DNA from: Apiosordaria backusii
Lineage: Eukaryota > Ascomycota > Sordariomycetes > Sordariales > Lasiosphaeriaceae
Direction of reading: 5' to 3'
NCBI GenBank assembly: GCA_030549205.1
Contig: JAUKTV010000001.1
Span: 4,712,001 to 4,776,000, forward strand
Length of the DNA: 64,000 nt
Below are positions 22,801-33,473 of this stretch, in pieces (within the stretch, counting starts at the first letter, position 1; every line of letters begins with the position of its first letter). The notes below the pieces were generated by a model. That model saw only the letters and a list, made by a program, of their open reading frames with translations, did no database searches and had not been told where the DNA came from. Made by a program: the position numbers and the translations under genes.

Positions 22801-24793
22801 CTCCACCGGATGACTCTCGACCAGTCGCTTTTCAATGGGTTGCACTTCAAACATCGCAACCTTATGGGGTCCATTGGCCGAGTCGTCTTGGCTCTTATTC
22901 AGGTACCGAGGTATTGAAATGGTTATTTGGTTACCTGGCACCTTGTGGACAAAAGCATAGTGAGTATTCAAATATCTCCTGGTAGTCCACCTCCGGAGCG
23001 GGAGTTGTTTTCACAGGCGGGGCGTTATGACGGCAAGGGGACGGAGGGTATTTTATCTTCTTCGGGGGTATCGCCAGGATCGATCGGCAGCGCGTAGGAG
23101 TCGATTGGAGGGACATGGGTCACGTCGACATCTTACTCCGGTTGGTGTTGGGGTGAAAGTCGGTCTCATTGACCGTCACGGCTGAATTTGCAGGCTTCTC
23201 GGTTGCGGTGAGAAGGTGTCGAGGCCAAGATCAAGGCGCACACAACACAGATAAAAGGCGGGTAGTTCGGTATGTCTCTATCATGATATTTAGTTGCATA
23301 ATGATCTTGCTATTTGCTTTCACCGCTGCGACTTGATGCTGTGTGACGTGCTAATCTTGCCAGTTTGTTGGTCGCTAGAGATGGCAGTCGGAGCATTGCA
23401 ATTATCAGAACCCATGGTGTTGGCTTTGATGAGCCTGTGTAAATCTATTGTTTGTCAACTTGCCCAACTGTTGATTGATGTCTTCAATGATGAAAGATAT
23501 CTGAAAGCGAGACCAGCCGACAAGGATGGCTGTTGTCATTGTCGATACATGGAACAGAAAGAGGCCCGTTGGCGCGGATATCATTGGGTGGCGTGCGGAA
23601 AAGTTTTATGTTGAAGTCAGGTTTGAGATGGAATTTTTTTGTGTACCTAACCTATCATCCAAACGAACAAGCGGTCCGCCATATTGGGAATTGACCAGAG
23701 CCATACCAAACCAGAAGCGAAAGAGGAAGCAGCATCAACGTGGAGGTTCGGAGCAGAGGCAGCGAATGTTCAATACTTGGAACGATGGCTCTCAAGTCAA
23801 TCCAGGAGCTTGGGACCAATCATGGCAAATGAAAAGGAGCATCCAGGATGCCAGTTGTTCAAGGTCAATCTCCTCTGGGGTCCTCAGAGCAAAGGACCAA
23901 GCCGTTGGCCTGCCGCAAAGTTGCTCCTGCTCAAGATCGAAAGTGGAGCGAACCACGTCATTGGGAACTCCAAAATAGAACTGCTTGCAGCTCTCAGCCC
24001 TACAAGGCGAGTCTGCATCAGGGGAACCAACATGGGATTCAGGGGCTGACGGTGAGCAGGTGTGTCCACTGATGGTGATCTAAAGGAATATTCTGGTAAT
24101 TGGAGCCTGCCCAGAGACAATTGACACATTCTAATTGCAGTTCACCTTGTTTTCCGCTTTAAACAGCTCTTTCAGACTGCTCTGCATGAGGGAGCCATTG
24201 TGTTGCGAGCCGAACAAGCGGGGCTCCAACTGTGGTGATATTCAATGGCCTAGTGCCCCCACGTACATATAAAAGTAATGCTCTTTTTTTGGTCTCGCCC
24301 CATAACAAATTTGTAATTGATACGTGAAAGACCTTGGAGCATCTTCCTTCCATCTCGTTATCATTGCGCGCAACTTTTGCGATCACTATTTTGATATCAA
24401 AGTTAGAATTCAAGTTCAATACACTCAAAAGCACGTGCAGTTCAATGTGCCACACCACGGTAAGCACGGGCCAAGCATGCCAAAAGCTCACCTTACCTAA
24501 GCATTTTGTGGAGCAACACCACGCGTTTTGACGACATGCCCTGAATGTTTGGAGAGTTTCGTCGACACTTTGCATCACTCACCATCGAAAGAAGCTCACC
24601 AGCTGCCAAAAGGCACATCGGCGCGTTGACAAAGAACAAGATTTTCACACATGACCAATGCTCGCCAATAAACCCCGCCCTGCTCGAGCGACCCCGCATC
24701 GAGCAACACCTACGCGCTGATCCCCCCGACGCCATCGCCGAGCAGCTTCTACCACACATTCCTTCCCGATAATTACTCTACTCACCTGTCGCC

Positions 24794-27700
24794 ATGGCTT
24801 CCGGGCCAACAACACCGAGACGCCAGCCTAGGGGCCGTCCTAGAGGCCGCCCCAAAGGCACTGGCTCGGCGAGCGCGTCTCGCGTCAGAAAGTTCCCTGA
24901 AGATGCCCCAGCAACAGAACCGCCACTCAAGAGGCGTCGCTATATTCCTGGAGGCCCAGGAGGTGGAGGGAGATTCATTGATGACGAAGGTATCGAAGTC
25001 ACAGCCGAGAACGCTGGGCCTGCAACCACCGTCTCCAGGCAGCGAGCCTCGGCCAGAACCGATGCGCAACCCTCCCCCACCGTTTATCCGCGCAGAGAAC
25101 GAAGCACGAGAATACGAACGGCCGTCAACCGAGACGAACTCGACGATATGCAATACAGCTCAGCAACAGCCCTGGCGGCAGCCGTCGTTCAGAGCGAGGG
25201 GTACAAGCCAAGAGAGGAACGAGGATGGGAGGAGTTCCACCCCAATCTTGACATTGAGGCCACCTTTGCGGTCCTCCCCGCCGACGAAGTGGACGGAATA
25301 GTCATAAAACCAACACCCCCAACCCCTGTTGTGCAAGACACTGCCAGTCTGCTGAACGGCGCGAGTACACCTACTAAGGACGGCACGTTTGTTTTCACAG
25401 GCGCGGCAACTGGCACCCCTAATGGGCAGGGGAAACCATCATTTTCTGGCCTATCCGATACGCCAAGCAGGCGTCGACTCGCCAGACCAACTAGAGATTC
25501 CGTCTCTTTATATGCCACTCGACCTCTGGATCTTGGCTTGGCGCCCCAGGTGCCCAAGGTCCTGCCTATCCACAGCCAAAATGCCAAAGAGCGGTTGGAT
25601 TTGAAGCAGCCGTCATACCGCAAAATTGACCGTATTGCCCTTTTCGAAAGCAAGACATTTGGCCAGGCGAGATATGTCGACAAGTCGATGATGAATGTGG
25701 GCTATCAAGAGAGTGACAACTTCATTCGGCCCGATCGCAAACTCATCAAGGCGATAGACGCCAATTCCGAGGAAGATCTGGAACAGGCTGCTGCTATCTC
25801 GGCGGCGGGAGATCCTGTTCAGCACACGGCCGGCGTGGTGGGTCGTGTGGAATATGATATGGATGAACAGGATGACATGTGGCTTGAAGACTTGAATAGT
25901 CGGCGAAAAGCTACTGAGCTGGAACCAATAACCCGAGAGATTTTTGAGATCACAATAACCAAGATTGAGAAGGAGTGGCATGCGCTCGAGAAGAGGATAC
26001 CCAAGCCGAACCCGAAACCGCCGCAAACTCACAGACCGAGATCGAGTTCTGCGGCTGCAGTTAATGGCGAGCCGCAGGTCGGAGAAGAGCAGGACAGTAA
26101 ATGCGCCATCTGCGACGACGGAGACTGTGAGAACACCAACGCGATCGTGTTTTGCGATGGCTGCGATTTGGCGGTCCACCAAGAATGCTATGGTGTCCCG
26201 TTTATTCCCGAGGGGCAATGGTTGTGCAGGAAATGCCAGTTGATTGGTCGTGGTATTCCGGTAAGTTTGTTCATTCAGTTCTGTCGGGTAGGTGCCGGAT
26301 GTTGATGCTGACGATGATGATTTGTCCAGACGTGCATTTTCTGCCCAAATACCGATGGGGCTTTCAAGCAGACCAACTCGTCCAAATGGGCGCATCTGCT
26401 TTGCGCCATGTGGATCCCCGAGGTGTCTCTGGGCAACCACACATTCATGGAGCCGGTGATGGAGGTCGAAAAAGTGCCCAAGACGCGGTGGAAGTTGACG
26501 TGCTACATCTGCAGTCAGCGCATGGGAGCCTGCATTCAGTGTTCTAACAAAAACTGTTACCAGGCCTTCCATGTCACCTGCGCCCGGCGCTGCCGGTTGT
26601 TTCTCAAGATGAAGAACAGCCAGGGCGCTCTCGCCGTGCTCGACAGCCTGCCGCTCAAGGCCTACTGCGACAAGCACTGTCCTCAGGACTATGCAAAGGA
26701 AAATGCCGTCAGCCAAGCGACAAAAGCTGCGATGCGCTTCTACAAGCGGGCCATGAAGGGCCGCATTTGGGCCAATAGCCAGGCGTCGGCCCTTCAATTA
26801 GCCGCTACCCACCGCCATGCCATTACTGAGCACCCCCCTGACGAGTCCCAGTTGACGGGCGCCAAAATGTCGACCGTCCTTGGGGATAAGAAGAAGGGAC
26901 AACCGGTCAAAAATATTTGGAAGTTACCATCAGGAGCGCCCATCATTCCCCAGGCTGTGTTTGACACGGTTGAGAGCTCGCTATCCAGGTTCCCAATTCG
27001 CAAGCGGAAGGACTATGTCGCCGAAACATGTCGCTACTGGACACTCAAGCGCGAGGCGCGACGTGGAGCCGCCCTGCTCAAACGACTGCAACTTCAGATG
27101 GAGACCTTCTCTTCAATGGAGTTGACACGACGAAACTTTGCGGCCATGGGTCCGTCCGGGAAGACAAGACTCGCCAGAAGGATTGAGTTTTGTGCAAGCC
27201 TCATTAAAGACCTCGAACAGCTCAAGGAACTGTCCGATGCGATTGTTGAGCGTGAAGCCTCGAAACTGGAAGCGGCCGAGTTGGAGCAGGACTTTGTCGA
27301 CAGTTGCTATTTCCCCGTCTACAAGAAGCTCCAGCCGGTGCTTGACAAGGCTTTCTTGTAAGTATTTGATTTTCGTCTCTCTGGTACTGGCCAACTACTA
27401 ACCTATAACAGACTTGACAAGAACATCTTCAAGCCGGGCTTCAGAGAACTGCAGGACAGACTTGATCAACGGTTTTATACAACCACATTGCATTTTGCGA
27501 CCGATCTTTGTCAAGCCATTCATGTGGGCATCAACACTCCGCCGACCACAACATCAACCGAAGAACTTCGCACAGTCAGCATCGATGCCTCTCCGGTAAA
27601 AAACGGTGGCTATTCCGATGCCAAAGATAGGAGAAGAATAGGCAAGCGGATGCTCAAGTCACTTCAGCCACTCCTTGAAGCCGCCCTACAGGCGGAGGCG

Positions 27701-28576
27701 GAAATTTGTAAGAAGCCTCTGGAAGGACTGCAGGCGGAACTCGAGGCTGTAATTGAGGCCAGCACCGAGTTGAGGCAACCGGGCCCTACAGCTACCATTA
27801 CGGTTTCTGGAGACGGCAGCACAGCTCCTGGGTTGTCACAAGACGTCGACATGACGGATGCCCCAGTCGAAGGCCAGATCATTGTCGCCGATCAGTCAGA
27901 CGCTGATGATGATGATGTCGACGCCGACGGAGACCTAGATGAGCCCATGGAAGGCACAGAGCACGTCGGCGATGGCAGCATCGAGGTCAAGTCAGACGAG
28001 CACGATGATGGGGCAGAGACAAACGGCGCTCTTTCCTCCACACACTCGGTTGTCGCCGAGGAACACAACGACACACAGAGGACCGACATCCCTCGCATAC
28101 TTACCAATGGAATCCCCAAGGAGTCCAACTCGCCACCATCACTCGCTGGCTACAACCCAGCCTCTAACCCACAACCGCAAAATCACTCTGGCCCGCTGAG
28201 CCCACCACAATCAAACGGCTCTTTTGGCCTCAATCAACCTGGCCACAACGTCCTTTCCGACGGCGGAATACCTTGGTATCTCGAGGATTTCGAGCTCCAA
28301 GGCACGTCAGCTGTGGAGAAGCAATGGGCCGGCAGGGAGGCAGTCCGCAGCCTTAGCGAGGAGCTGACGGATATGGACGACGAAGCTCTCAACAACCTGG
28401 AGTTTGATGTCGATGACGAGAACACTATTACCGCAAGCCCGGTTGATGCTGTCAAGGGTGGGGGCGGTCTCCGTGCTGACAGCGCCAATGTGGCGACTAC
28501 GCCTTCGGGGAGGAGAAAGAGGGCCGATGTCTCCAAGTTTAGGAAGGGTGTGAGGAGCAGTGCCCGGAGGAAGTGA
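24794..28576 (+). CDS. NTO1: NuA3 histone acetyltransferase complex subunit NTO1 (BRPF/Jade-like)
   Basis: Three exons, 24794-26260, 26330-27357 and 27412-28576, 1,219 aa. Introns are 69 and 54 bp with GTAAGT donors. NTO1 is the chromatin-reading scaffold of the nuclear NuA3 complex that acetylates histone H3. The N terminus is basic with AT-hook-like GRPRGRPKG. An enhancer-of-polycomb-like segment lies near residue 141 (ERGWEEFHPNLDIEATFAV). A PHD finger starts at about 437 (CAICDDGDCENTN...CDGCDLAVHQECYG...WLCRKC). An extended PHD finger starts at about 490 (TCIFCPNTDGAFKQT...WAHLLCAMWIPE...CYICSQRMGACIQC...FHVTCARR...YCDKHC). The first intron falls precisely between the two fingers. The C terminus is acidic with a basic tail (RRKRADVSKFRKGVRSSARRK). 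No bromodomain was seen, as in yeast NTO1 and unlike animal BRPF. Confidence 0.93.
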
Positions 28577-30475
28577 TTACTTCGCCCTTTGGGGGGGGGG
28601 GGTATGAAGAGGGGGTTTGTATGATACTGGGATGGCTTCCTTTTTTTTTCTTTGATTTTTATCACTTCTTGGCCTGAACCAGGCAACTGGACAGGGTCCT
28701 CTTTTTTTTACTCCGAAGCGTTCTACTTTGCTTGACTTTTTTTACTTATCTTTTTTTGATCGATTCCCCCAATTTACCCCATTCTTCTTTTTATTTCGTT
28801 TTGACTTTTACAGAATTACATTACATTTCTTTTTTCACAACCGCTAGGTTTTTTCTTCTGTTAAAGTCTGCGTTGTTTTTTTCCTGCCAGGTTTTTTTCT
28901 AGGTGGGCAAGGGAAGGGAAGGGAAGTATGTCTGTTTAGCGAGCAACCGGAAGGCAAACAACGGGCAAGGGAAAGCACAATGGATTGGTAGGGATGGAGG
29001 GAGGAGTTGATAATGCAGATTTGTATTGGTTTTTTATTTTCTGCGATGGAGTCTGGAGTGTTGGGTTGTATTTTGAGAATATGATATCTAGTGATGTGCG
29101 GTGAATTCGGATTGAGAACTAGAAGAAACGCAGATGGGGGGAGTACCTAGAGGGGAGAGGGGAAGGGGGAGAGGGGGGTTGTAGGTACATACATAGCTGG
29201 GGGTGCATTGCTAGTTTTCTTGGGAGAGGTTTGGAACACCGGGAGAGAGACGGGGGGGAGGGAGGGGGAGGGTTAAGTGTGTGAATATGATAATATTTTG
29301 TGCTACCTTATCTTTTCTGGTTTGGATGAATGAGTCTGTGGGTGTGGGTGTGCATGTGAGATGCTAATGCTAATGACTGTTCCCTTCCTTCCTTCCTAGG
29401 GCTTTTTTGGTCAGTGTCCGAGAACAAATTCGATTCCATAGATATATTCATCCCATGACTCTCTCCGACACCGGTAAGTTGGTTGGATTAATCTCTCTTG
29501 CTGCTTAAGTAATATCCCGACTATCGTAGGTAAACAAAAGTTCAAACTCCGTCGCAAGGCAGGCACAGGGCAGGCACAGGGCGAGGGAGTTTTGCGATAA
29601 GTAGGTAGGGTGGAAGGGGAGGAGAGGGGGGCTTGGGAAAACTAATGAGTAGATAGTGCAAATAAGAGATTTCTTTTGGGGGAAGAAGAAGGAGGCGGTT
29701 CGCCAGTCAGTCATTTTGGGGAGTAGCTGGAGGGGGGGATTTGCAAGTTGAGGGCAGTTGAAGAGTACGTTACTTGGAGGAGGACGGCTGCTTGCTGCTG
29801 TCAGTCGCAGCAGCAGTCGAAGCGGTTGTTGATGGCTACTATTCCTCCTCATCATCCTTCTTATCATCGGAAGGAGATTAAAGTGGGAAAGCTATATACC
29901 CATGCTCTGGGAATTGAAGACGGCGGTCTCTTTCAGGAGAGATCTGCTGATTAGGTCATGGTGGAAGCCCGCACGCAAACAAAAGACATCGGACAACCAG
30001 TGGGTTTGACAGTTTGTATAAGCTATGAAGCAGCTAATAAGCAGAAATGGCTATCGTTGATCGGTGGCACTCGAAAGACTTATGAATGAATAAATTGGAA
30101 GTTGAAACAATCAAGGGATAGTGTCAACCGTCTGTTAAATCTCCGGAAAAGCCTGTATACGTGGGTGGCTGACTTTGTGCCCAAAAAACGGAGAATGGGA
30201 CAACTTAGAGTTTTCGTATCAACCATGAGATAGGCTTTTCTTATAAAGTATATTTTCGTCAAGGACCTCGCCCTGTCACTTGTCCTTCCTCGGCACGAAC
30301 CTCTCCCGACCATATTCCACCCATCAGCAACTTCACTGCCTTCTAAAAGGCTACCTTATCAAGCCTTCGTCGTCACTATCGACCCAGGTGTCTCAGGAAA
30401 AGATTCGATCTCGCTGCCGGTCCTCGCTATCGACCTCAACTATCAACTCTCTATGATCCTCTTCCTCTCCCCAAA
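28577..30475. other. Intergenic: NTO1 3' region and promoter of the first paralogue
   Basis: The first part is T-rich with a G12 run at 28591-28602, fitting a long NTO1 3' UTR. No gene recognised. The last 260 bp share short blocks with the promoter of the third paralogue (for example ATGAGATAGGC at 30225-30235). Confidence 0.5.
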
Positions 30476-31378
30476 ATGCCAGAGCCAATCCTAGTCCTTC
30501 CCCTCAAGGAAGAATTTGAAGTCTCCCATCTCGACAATATCCCTAAACTCAAGGCCCTCTGCAATGAACACACTGACGAAGCTGCCGACAACAGCATCGT
30601 TTTTTGGAACGATAATGAGAAGGCCTGGTTCTACTGGTTCCGACTATGGTACTGGCTTCGGTTTTCCTACCATGCTCTTCCACGGCTTGATGAACAACAG
30701 GACAAGATCCAGAGCTTGGAAAACCAACTGGAGGAATCCTACACCAAGGTCAAAAGCCTGGAAAATGATCTGGAGGAGTCGCACACCAAAATCCAATGTT
30801 TGGAAACCGATCTAAAGAAGTTGCAGAGCACCATGGCTTCCCCGACCCAGGCTTTTTCAGTCGTTACTCCGCCCTCGGCCGTGATTTCCATACCACCCAG
30901 CGATAGTGACGTCGCGATCCCGCCGCAAACAACCATCCAGATTTCAGTGCCGTCAACTCAAACTCTCTCGGTTACCACCTCACCCTCACTTTCTATCTCG
31001 ATCAACACCACCCTCGGGGCCAACTCCAGCTCCGTCCCTAGTGACAACAGTGGCGTGGTTCTGCAGCAAACAACTCGTCGGGATCTGCAGAAGAGCGTTG
31101 AGGAGCTCGAAAAGTTGATCAACAAGCTTAGGACCTATGTTCCGGATAGCACACCGACTACTACTCCAACCACCACCCCTACTGCTACCGCAACTACCAC
31201 ACCAGCCACCACGCCAGCCACCACACCGACTACCACACCGAAAACCACACCGGCCACCCCCGAGATACAAACCCACGTATTCTTACCCAGAGAGTGTGGA
31301 ATCTGCCCCCTTGTGCGAAAACTGGACCGATCACTTGCCCTCACGGAAAGCAGCACGCACTTCACTGACGAGAATTGA
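30476..31378 (+). CDS. Unrecognised tandem paralogue 1 (aromatic YW motif, coiled coil, Thr/Pro linker)
   Basis: 300 aa, single exon. Function unknown and family not recognised. The N terminus has SHLDNIPKL, then an aromatic motif (residues about 50-77) ending WYWLRFSYHALPRLDEQQ. It runs directly into a coiled coil made of a near-exact 14-residue tandem repeat (SLENQLEESYTKVK, SLENDLEESHTKIQ). Then come Ser/Thr/Pro-rich segments with SIPPSDS and IPPQTT, a second short helix (VEELEKLINKLRTYV), a TTP-repeat stretch, and a terminal ECGICPL Cys pair. The aromatic motif, the SPSDS/PxQTT linker and the Cys pair recur in the two genes downstream. Start context (CCCAAAATGCCA) is nearly identical to the third copy. 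No signal peptide or membrane segment is seen. A C5 run at 31306-31310 just before the end makes the C terminus uncertain. Confidence 0.65.
   Translation: MPEPILVLPLKEEFEVSHLDNIPKLKALCNEHTDEAADNSIVFWNDNEKAWFYWFRLWYWLRFSYHALPRLDEQQDKIQSLENQLEESYTKVKSLENDLEESHTKIQCLETDLKKLQSTMASPTQAFSVVTPPSAVISIPPSDSDVAIPPQTTIQISVPSTQTLSVTTSPSLSISINTTLGANSSSVPSDNSGVVLQQTTRRDLQKSVEELEKLINKLRTYVPDSTPTTTPTTTPTATATTTPATTPATTPTTTPKTTPATPEIQTHVFLPRECGICPLVRKLDRSLALTESSTHFTDEN
31146..31262. repeat. Imperfect ACN/CCN tandem repeat encoding Thr-Thr-Pro units
   Basis: About 117 bp of degenerate 12-bp-like units inside paralogue 1, read as TTPTTTPT-like peptide. A likely length-variable region. Confidence 0.8.
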
Positions 31379-32211
31379 CACCCACAAGAATGATGTCGGC
31401 GGCGCCAGGTAGAGGGGCGGCTGCTCTGTTGAGGGGTAAGATATTTTTTATTCTTCGCTTTGTAGCAACACGAGTTCTGATACGGATAAAACAGATCTAC
31501 CTCCTCCTCTGAACATGCGGGTGTGTGGTTGAATGGACAATGCCAGCCATGATGGATAATGGACTGGTAGACGATAGGGGTCAGGATGTTCTATGACAGA
31601 GGTTTCAGGCGCAAGCAAGGGTAATACATGTGTACCTATGTATACTCGGCCATCTCCTCCTTGCTGTTTAGTTTAATATTATCAGTGTTCTCTTCATATC
31701 TAGGAAAAGGCGTACATGTTGAACATCAAGCCTTTAATTCAACCCTTCTTTCTTTAGTTGTTGCTACCTTAAGCTCCACTGCCCACAGCTTCCCTGCGTT
31801 CAAACGACGTGCTCACACATTAAGAATTTGTCAGGTGCATTGGAACTACTATATACTTGATGTCTGTTGTTTGTCAAGAGAGGGCAAGATGTGATGTAGG
31901 TAGCCGAGCTACTTTCCGGTAGCTGGTTGGCAACGAGCAATGCAGCCGTTTGTCAATGGCACTCAGAAACTCATGAGGAATATTTTTCTCTTCGACCTTT
32001 CCTACCTTACCCTCAATACCGAGCTCGCCCTATAATTCCCACTCACAGCAATATCGTGACGCTCTAGAAATTCTCACGCTGTTGAGCCTTCATACCACCC
32101 CTGGGCGTCACCCAGAACCGTTTCACACGACCAACCTCCAAGCATCACAACCGAAGGCCCTGTGCTCTTGACATTCTTTCATCGTCACCCAACCCGGCTA
32201 GCGTTCCCGTG
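31379..32211. other. Spacer between paralogues 1 and 2
   Basis: 833 bp without a supported gene. It holds the 3' UTR of copy 1 and the promoter of copy 2. The segment near 31970 (CATGAGGAATATTTT) loosely resembles the ATGAGATAGG block upstream of copies 1 and 3. Confidence 0.45.
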
Positions 32212-32877
32212 ATGGATTCCAGACGTCTTCCTCTCGCCGGAACGTCAAGCTCACGTGGACTACCATCATGGCGAGTCCGTCCCCCAAACCTCAAAGACCC
32301 CGACCTCGATATCAATGTTCTTCATCACCGGAGACAATTCTTCGACAGCGCCATCTCCCTTCTCGCCAACAATACCCCCAGTAACCATAATTACTATTTC
32401 CAGTCATGTGCGTGGTACTGGTTCAGCTTCGCAGAAGCAGCCATGAAGCGGCTTCATGAACAAGAAACAAAAAACAACACACCCCAGTCTCTCTGCATCG
32501 TCACATCATCATCATCATCATCGATCTCAATTAGTCCCAGCGATAGTGCTCCCATACTTCCCGAACAAACAACGACACAACCGTTCTCAATCGTGACATC
32601 AGCCTCGTCTTCTATCTCTGTCAGCCCTGACCTCAACTTCGGCGACAGCGATATTCCGGATCCTAGACCCGAGAAGGTCGAAAGCCTAGAGAAGCGTGTT
32701 GAAAACATGGAAGCCTTGGTCTACAACCTCATCAACCTTAACCCTGTCACCACCGCGGCCATCCTTGACAAGTCGTCAACTCCCACCCCCTCATCCATCA
32801 GTAAACAATCTATTCGGTCACCTCCGCACAACTCGCCACTGGTATCCCCCTGTAGACTTTGTGAGCTGGAACATTAG
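32212..32877 (+). CDS. Unrecognised tandem paralogue 2 (aromatic YW motif)
   Basis: 221 aa, single exon from the ATG at 32212 (an upstream GTG was not used). Function unknown. It shares with its neighbours a PDLDI segment near the N terminus and the aromatic motif CAWYWFSFAEAAMKRLHEQE. It also has Ser-rich linkers (ISISPSDS, PEQTTTQPFSIVT) that align with copy 1, a short coiled coil (KVESLEKRVENMEALVYNL), and a C-terminal SPCRLCELEH that keeps the Cys pair but ends before any second zinc-ligand pair. Copy 1's long coiled coil is absent. No signal peptide or membrane segment. It may be a shortened copy. Confidence 0.62.
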   Translation: MDSRRLPLAGTSSSRGLPSWRVRPPNLKDPDLDINVLHHRRQFFDSAISLLANNTPSNHNYYFQSCAWYWFSFAEAAMKRLHEQETKNNTPQSLCIVTSSSSSSISISPSDSAPILPEQTTTQPFSIVTSASSSISVSPDLNFGDSDIPDPRPEKVESLEKRVENMEALVYNLINLNPVTTAAILDKSSTPTPSSISKQSIRSPPHNSPLVSPCRLCELEH

Positions 32878-33473
32878 CTGGAGCGAGAGCTAGAAGGTTG
32901 GATGCAACCAAGTCTTTGGGTATGAGGAAGGCTATTGAGGCTGTTGTGAGGGAATTTGTGACTATTTGCATAAAACGGCGGGCCATAGAACTGCACAGTA
33001 GTCTCGACACTACAGTCTATCTTTCGTAGGTAGGCAACAAAATCATGTCAGTTTATTGGGAAATGAAGAACATTAACTTATGTGGACGGGTCTTCCTCAT
33101 ATTTGGTGGTTCATGTCTTTCTGAGCAAAAGATCAAGCCATCCCTACGTGACACTCCATACGGAGCGAAAAGTATAAGTCTAGTGTTGACCCTCTGTACA
33201 AGAAACTCTTTTCCACATGGCTTGTGGCTTATTTGAGCCACAAAACAACTCAAATCCGATGCTCGTATCTATGATGAGATAGGCGTTCTTAGAAAGTTTA
33301 TTGTTTTGCTTTTTTCCGCTTCGAGCCCCCTCTCACTCATTCTCAGAAATACTAACCTCTCTCCCCACAAAACTACACTCATCAGCAACTTCACTTCCCT
33401 CTGAACCTCCCATTACAGCACCAACCCCATCGCCATCACCATCAACCCAGCACCATCCCCCCCTCCTCCCAAA
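32878..33473. other. Spacer between paralogues 2 and 3 with conserved promoter block
   Basis: About 600 bp. At 33274-33284 ATGAGATAGGC and at 33380-33395 CATCAGCAACTTCACT repeat the spacing and sequence seen upstream of copy 1 (30225-30235 and 30322-30337). This indicates that the promoter and leader were duplicated with the gene. Confidence 0.6.

Larger units (their letters stand above)
13608..24793. other. 11-kb gene-poor interval
   Basis: No gene I recognise on either strand. The longest open frame is 298 codons (17135-18031, plus). It is rich in Cys/His/Ser with no domain, signal or family resemblance. A minus-strand frame at 13807-14169 has no ATG. A minus-strand pair near 22642-23116 has balanced composition but needs an unproven splice. 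Base composition is ordinary, with no RIP-like AT bias. Probable contents are 5' leaders and regulatory DNA of the flanking LRR and NTO1 genes, noncoding transcripts, or orphan genes I cannot call. Confidence 0.4.

Noticed and set aside
22642..23116. Two-part minus-strand small protein
   Set aside because: The first part has an ATG at 23116, but the second is in another frame and begins without ATG. No convincing splice joins them.
31306..31310. Fourth homopolymer frameshift at the end of paralogue 1
   Set aside because: Neither adding nor removing a C gives a C-terminal end clearly matching the copy 3 zinc finger, so a sequencing error is not supported here.
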